From contig SHWR01000050.1 in NCBI GenBank assembly GCA_009693745.1, positions 1 to 8,088 of the forward strand: a stretch of DNA of 8,088 bases, written 5' to 3'. A model generated the notes under the pieces. That model was not told the origin of the DNA and made no database searches. It was given only the letters and a program-made list of their open reading frames with translations. Position 1 is the stretch's first letter. Every line of letters begins with the position of its first letter. This stretch comes from Candidatus Fonsibacter sp. (lineage in GTDB: Bacteria > Pseudomonadota > Alphaproteobacteria > Pelagibacterales > Pelagibacteraceae). Shown piece by piece: positions 6,743 to 8,088 of this stretch. The position numbers and the translations under genes are program-made.

Positions 6743-6784
6743 ATGCTAAATCGTGTCACTTTTTTGGAGGAAAGCAAATATTAA
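6743..6784 (+). CDS. Possible 13-codon leader ORF ahead of rpsU
   Basis: ATG at 6743 opens a 13-codon ORF (MLNRVTFLEESKY) whose TAA at 6782-6784 shares a base with the proposed ATT start of rpsU. Its codons contain the rpsU Shine-Dalgarno sequence. It has no ribosome-binding site of its own but could be read from a near-leaderless transcript. It may be a translated leader that couples to rpsU, or chance; a short ORF alone is weak evidence, and the stop/start overlap is the reason to list it. Confidence 0.3.
   Translation: MLNRVTFLEESKY
6766..6770 (+). promoter_or_regulatory. Strong Shine-Dalgarno sequence that sets the rpsU start
   Basis: GGAGG (within TTGGAGGAAAG) lies 9 bases before the in-frame ATT at 6780-6782. 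No comparable motif precedes any other gene start in this window. It lies inside the reading frame if the GTG at 6753 is taken as start, which argues against that start. Confidence 0.75.
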
Positions 6785-6974
6785 AATCGAAGTTAAAAAT
6801 GATAATTTAGAGCAGGCTCTTCGAGCCCTTAAAAAAAAATTACAAAGAGAAGGCGTGTTCCGTTTGCTTAAAATTAAAAGTCACTATGAAAAACCTTCTG
6901 AGCGCAAAAAGCGAGAGAATGACGAAAATACAAGAAGAGTTAAAAAATTTAAAAAACTAAAAGCTCGTTACTAA
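6780..6974 (+). CDS. rpsU: 30S ribosomal protein bS21, probable AUU start codon
   Basis: A small basic protein of the 30S platform near the 3' end of 16S rRNA. The core ALRALKKKLQREGVFRLLK, followed by the HYEKPSERKKRE segment and a Lys/Arg-rich tail, is diagnostic of bS21. The start is the interesting part. The only upstream canonical start in frame is GTG at 6753, which adds nine residues (reading SLFWRKAN after the initiator) absent from the family and has no ribosome-binding site. The ATT at 6780 aligns residue for residue with the usual first Met (IKIEVKNDNLEQAL against alphaproteobacterial MQVLVRDNNVDQAL) and has GGAGG at the right distance. That gives 64 residues, a normal length. A gene finder would probably report 6753-6974. 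Divergent from mrdA; stop 14 bases from a convergent small gene. Confidence 0.93.
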   Translation: MKIEVKNDNLEQALRALKKKLQREGVFRLLKIKSHYEKPSERKKRENDENTRRVKKFKKLKARY

Positions 6975-6988
6975 GTCTTGCCAATTAT

Positions 6989-7099
6989 TTAAAGTAAAAA
7001 AATAGCCATTAAAATTAAAACAAGTATTATAGTAACAGATATATAAATTGTTAACTTTTTAAAATTAGACCAAGTTCCTTTTTGTGAATCAATGTCCAT
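6989..7099 (-). CDS. Small single-span membrane protein, probably aa3-type cytochrome c oxidase subunit IV
   Basis: A 36-residue ORF on the - strand with ATG at 7097-7099 and TAA at 6989-6991. A polar N-terminus (MDIDSQKGTWSNFKKL) is followed by one hydrophobic span (about 17-36) that runs to the end. The pattern D-x-x-x-Q-x-x-T-W-x-x-F-x-K-x-x-x-Y before a single helix resembles the short bacterial aa3 oxidase subunit IV proteins common in alphaproteobacteria, which sit in the inner membrane on the terminal oxidase. That family is short and weakly conserved, so the call is by pattern. It follows rpmJ by 11 bases on the same strand and is probably cotranscribed with it. It is the only clear coding explanation for this gap. 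Confidence 0.6.
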   Translation of the reverse strand: MDIDSQKGTWSNFKKLTIYISVTIILVLILMAIFLL

Positions 7100-7110
7100 T
7101 CAAATCAAGA

Positions 7111-7236
7111 TTATCCTTGTCGTGCCTTAAATTTTGGATTTTTTTTATTTATAACGTAAAGCTTACCTCTTCTTCTTACAACTTTACAATTTATATCTCT
7201 TTTTTTTAAAGATTTTAATGAACTTACTACTTTCAT
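7111..7236 (-). CDS. rpmJ: 50S ribosomal protein bL36, zinc-free type
   Basis: A 41-residue protein starting MKVVSSLKSLKKRD and ending VVRRRGKLYVINKKNPKFKARQG before a TAA at 7111-7113. The RRRGKLYVINK-NP-KFKARQG C-terminus is unmistakably bL36. The 41-residue size and the N-terminal SLKSLK segment match the alphaproteobacterial form. It has one cysteine (C17) and lacks the Cys/Cys/Cys/His zinc ligands of the 37-38 residue form, so it is the C-minus type that does not bind zinc. It lies 29 bases after the epimerase stop and 11 bases before the small membrane protein, all on the same strand. A TATAAA on the - strand at 7245-7250 could give it a near-leaderless transcript of its own, but this is weak. 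Confidence 0.95.
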   Translation of the reverse strand: MKVVSSLKSLKKRDINCKVVRRRGKLYVINKKNPKFKARQG

Positions 7237-7265
7237 GATATAATTTTATAACATTTAATTTTTAA

Positions 7266-8088
7266 TTAAAATAGCTTTTCTTTCCAGGCTAAAGGTGTTT
7301 TTTCATTATCGATTTCTAAAGGATAATTATATTGAAATTTTTTAGGTCCCTTTTTATTAATATAGCTTATCATTTTATTAAGAGATTCATTCAAGTTAAC
7401 ACTTGTCTTATAGCCTAATATCTTTCTTGCTTTATCAGCAGAGCAAGTTGCTTCTTTAACTTCATTAGGACGTTCCTCTAAATATTTAGGTTCTAAATTA
7501 AATTTTAACTTATTACTTAGTAAGCGATATAATTCATTTATGCTTATAAATTCTTCATCCGGCCCTATATTTACAACTTGCGAAACAATTTTAGGATCTA
7601 TAAGCAACTTATCTAAACAATATATGCAATCATCTATATCTGAAAAAGTTCTTTTTTGATTTCCGTCTCCATAGATAATTGGATTTCTTTTTTGTAGCAT
7701 AAGATTAATCATAATAGAAACTACATTTCTATAAGGATCATCATATTTTTGTCTTGGTCCTATTATGTTGTGTGGTACAGCAATATTATATTCAATATTA
7801 TGGGTCTTGCTTAATATTTTTAGTATATTCTCTGCTGCAACTTTTGAAACCCCATAAGGATCAACAGGTCTTAGTTCGTCATCTTCTCTAAATGGAATTC
7901 TAATATTTCCATACCTTGCCATTGAAGAACAGTAGACTATTCGTTTCACTTTATTAATAATTGCAGCTGTAAAAACTGATACTGAGCCTGTTACATTGTT
8001 ATTAGATATTAAAACTGGAGAAAAACTAGATAACCCCTCATGTGCATAAGCGGCTGCGTGACATAAAACATCTACATTTTTGATGATT
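7266..8088 (-). CDS. NAD-dependent epimerase/dehydratase (extended SDR), N-terminus beyond the window
   Basis: The frame is open from the stop at 7266-7268 to the right edge, giving 273 visible residues. The GTG at 7947-7949 looks like a start but is internal, because conserved sequence continues upstream: VDVLCHAAAYAHEG (the HxAA strand of extended SDRs) and NNNVTGSVSVFTAA (the usual N-x-x-G-x-x-x-x-x-x-A helix). Next come VKRIVYCSSMARYG with the active-site Ser region, then D-P-Y-G-V-S-K with the catalytic Tyr and Lys (visible residues 78 and 82). The N-terminal GxxGxxG NAD-binding loop is missing because the gene runs off the window, at about 60 residues by family comparison. Such enzymes act on nucleotide sugars (for example UDP-glucose 4-epimerase) for surface polysaccharides; the exact substrate is unresolved. 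rpmJ follows after 29 bases. Confidence 0.9.
   Translation of the reverse strand, partial: IIKNVDVLCHAAAYAHEGLSSFSPVLISNNNVTGSVSVFTAAIINKVKRIVYCSSMARYGNIRIPFREDDELRPVDPYGVSKVAAENILKILSKTHNIEYNIAVPHNIIGPRQKYDDPYRNVVSIMINLMLQKRNPIIYGDGNQKRTFSDIDDCIYCLDKLLIDPKIVSQVVNIGPDEEFISINELYRLLSNKLKFNLEPKYLEERPNEVKEATCSADKARKILGYKTSVNLNESLNKMISYINKKGPKKFQYNYPLEIDNEKTPLAWKEKLF

Noticed and set aside
6753..6779. GTG start for rpsU adding nine residues
   Set aside because: The added residues are not in the bS21 family, no ribosome-binding site precedes the GTG, and the strong Shine-Dalgarno lies inside the extension.
6975..7265. Possible tRNA or structured RNA between rpsU and the epimerase
   Set aside because: The stretch is accounted for by rpmJ and a small membrane-protein gene on the - strand; no cloverleaf or stable hairpin was seen.
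7947..7949. GTG as the start of the epimerase gene
   Set aside because: Conserved extended-SDR sequence continues in frame upstream to the window edge, so this codon is an internal Val.

Overview
The window is a compact, AT-rich stretch (roughly 70% A+T by eye, not computed) from a bacterium with a streamlined genome. Gene gaps are a few bases, several genes overlap, TGA is a stop and TGG is Trp. The gene set and protein character fit an alphaproteobacterium of the SAR11/Pelagibacterales type. These are an S21 aligning with alphaproteobacterial bS21, a 41-residue L36 without zinc cysteines, a probable aa3 oxidase subunit IV, and mrdA-rodA. That placement is inference, because no rRNA or tRNA is present.

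Left part (1-1134, + strand): the 3' end of an unidentified gene running in from outside, then glutaredoxin 3 (grxC) and the thiol-disulfide membrane transporter ccdA, 8 bases apart. ccdA converges on the next unit with 2 bases between stop codons.

Middle (1137-6715, - strand): a five-gene run transcribed right to left. In order it is mrdA (PBP2), rodA (SEDS glycan polymerase), a YdcF/ElyC-like membrane protein, an EamA/DMT-family permease and a D-2-hydroxyacid dehydrogenase. Junctions are an 8-base overlap, 9- and 5-base gaps, and an ATGA overlap, so this is very likely one operon. Its first two genes are the catalytic core of the elongasome that builds lateral-wall peptidoglycan. The third belongs to a family linked to envelope biogenesis. 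The last two look like metabolic passengers.

Right part (6716-8088): rpsU (bS21) is divergent from mrdA. Its best start is an AUU codon behind the only strong Shine-Dalgarno sequence in the window, with a 13-codon ORF ending on top of that start. Facing it on the - strand are a truncated NDP-sugar epimerase running off the right edge, then rpmJ (L36), then a 36-residue single-span membrane protein resembling aa3 oxidase subunit IV.

No tRNA, rRNA, CRISPR, IS element, prophage or long repeat was seen. Most content is ordinary core genome. The most interesting signal is the unusual translation-initiation region of rpsU, which suggests translational autoregulation.
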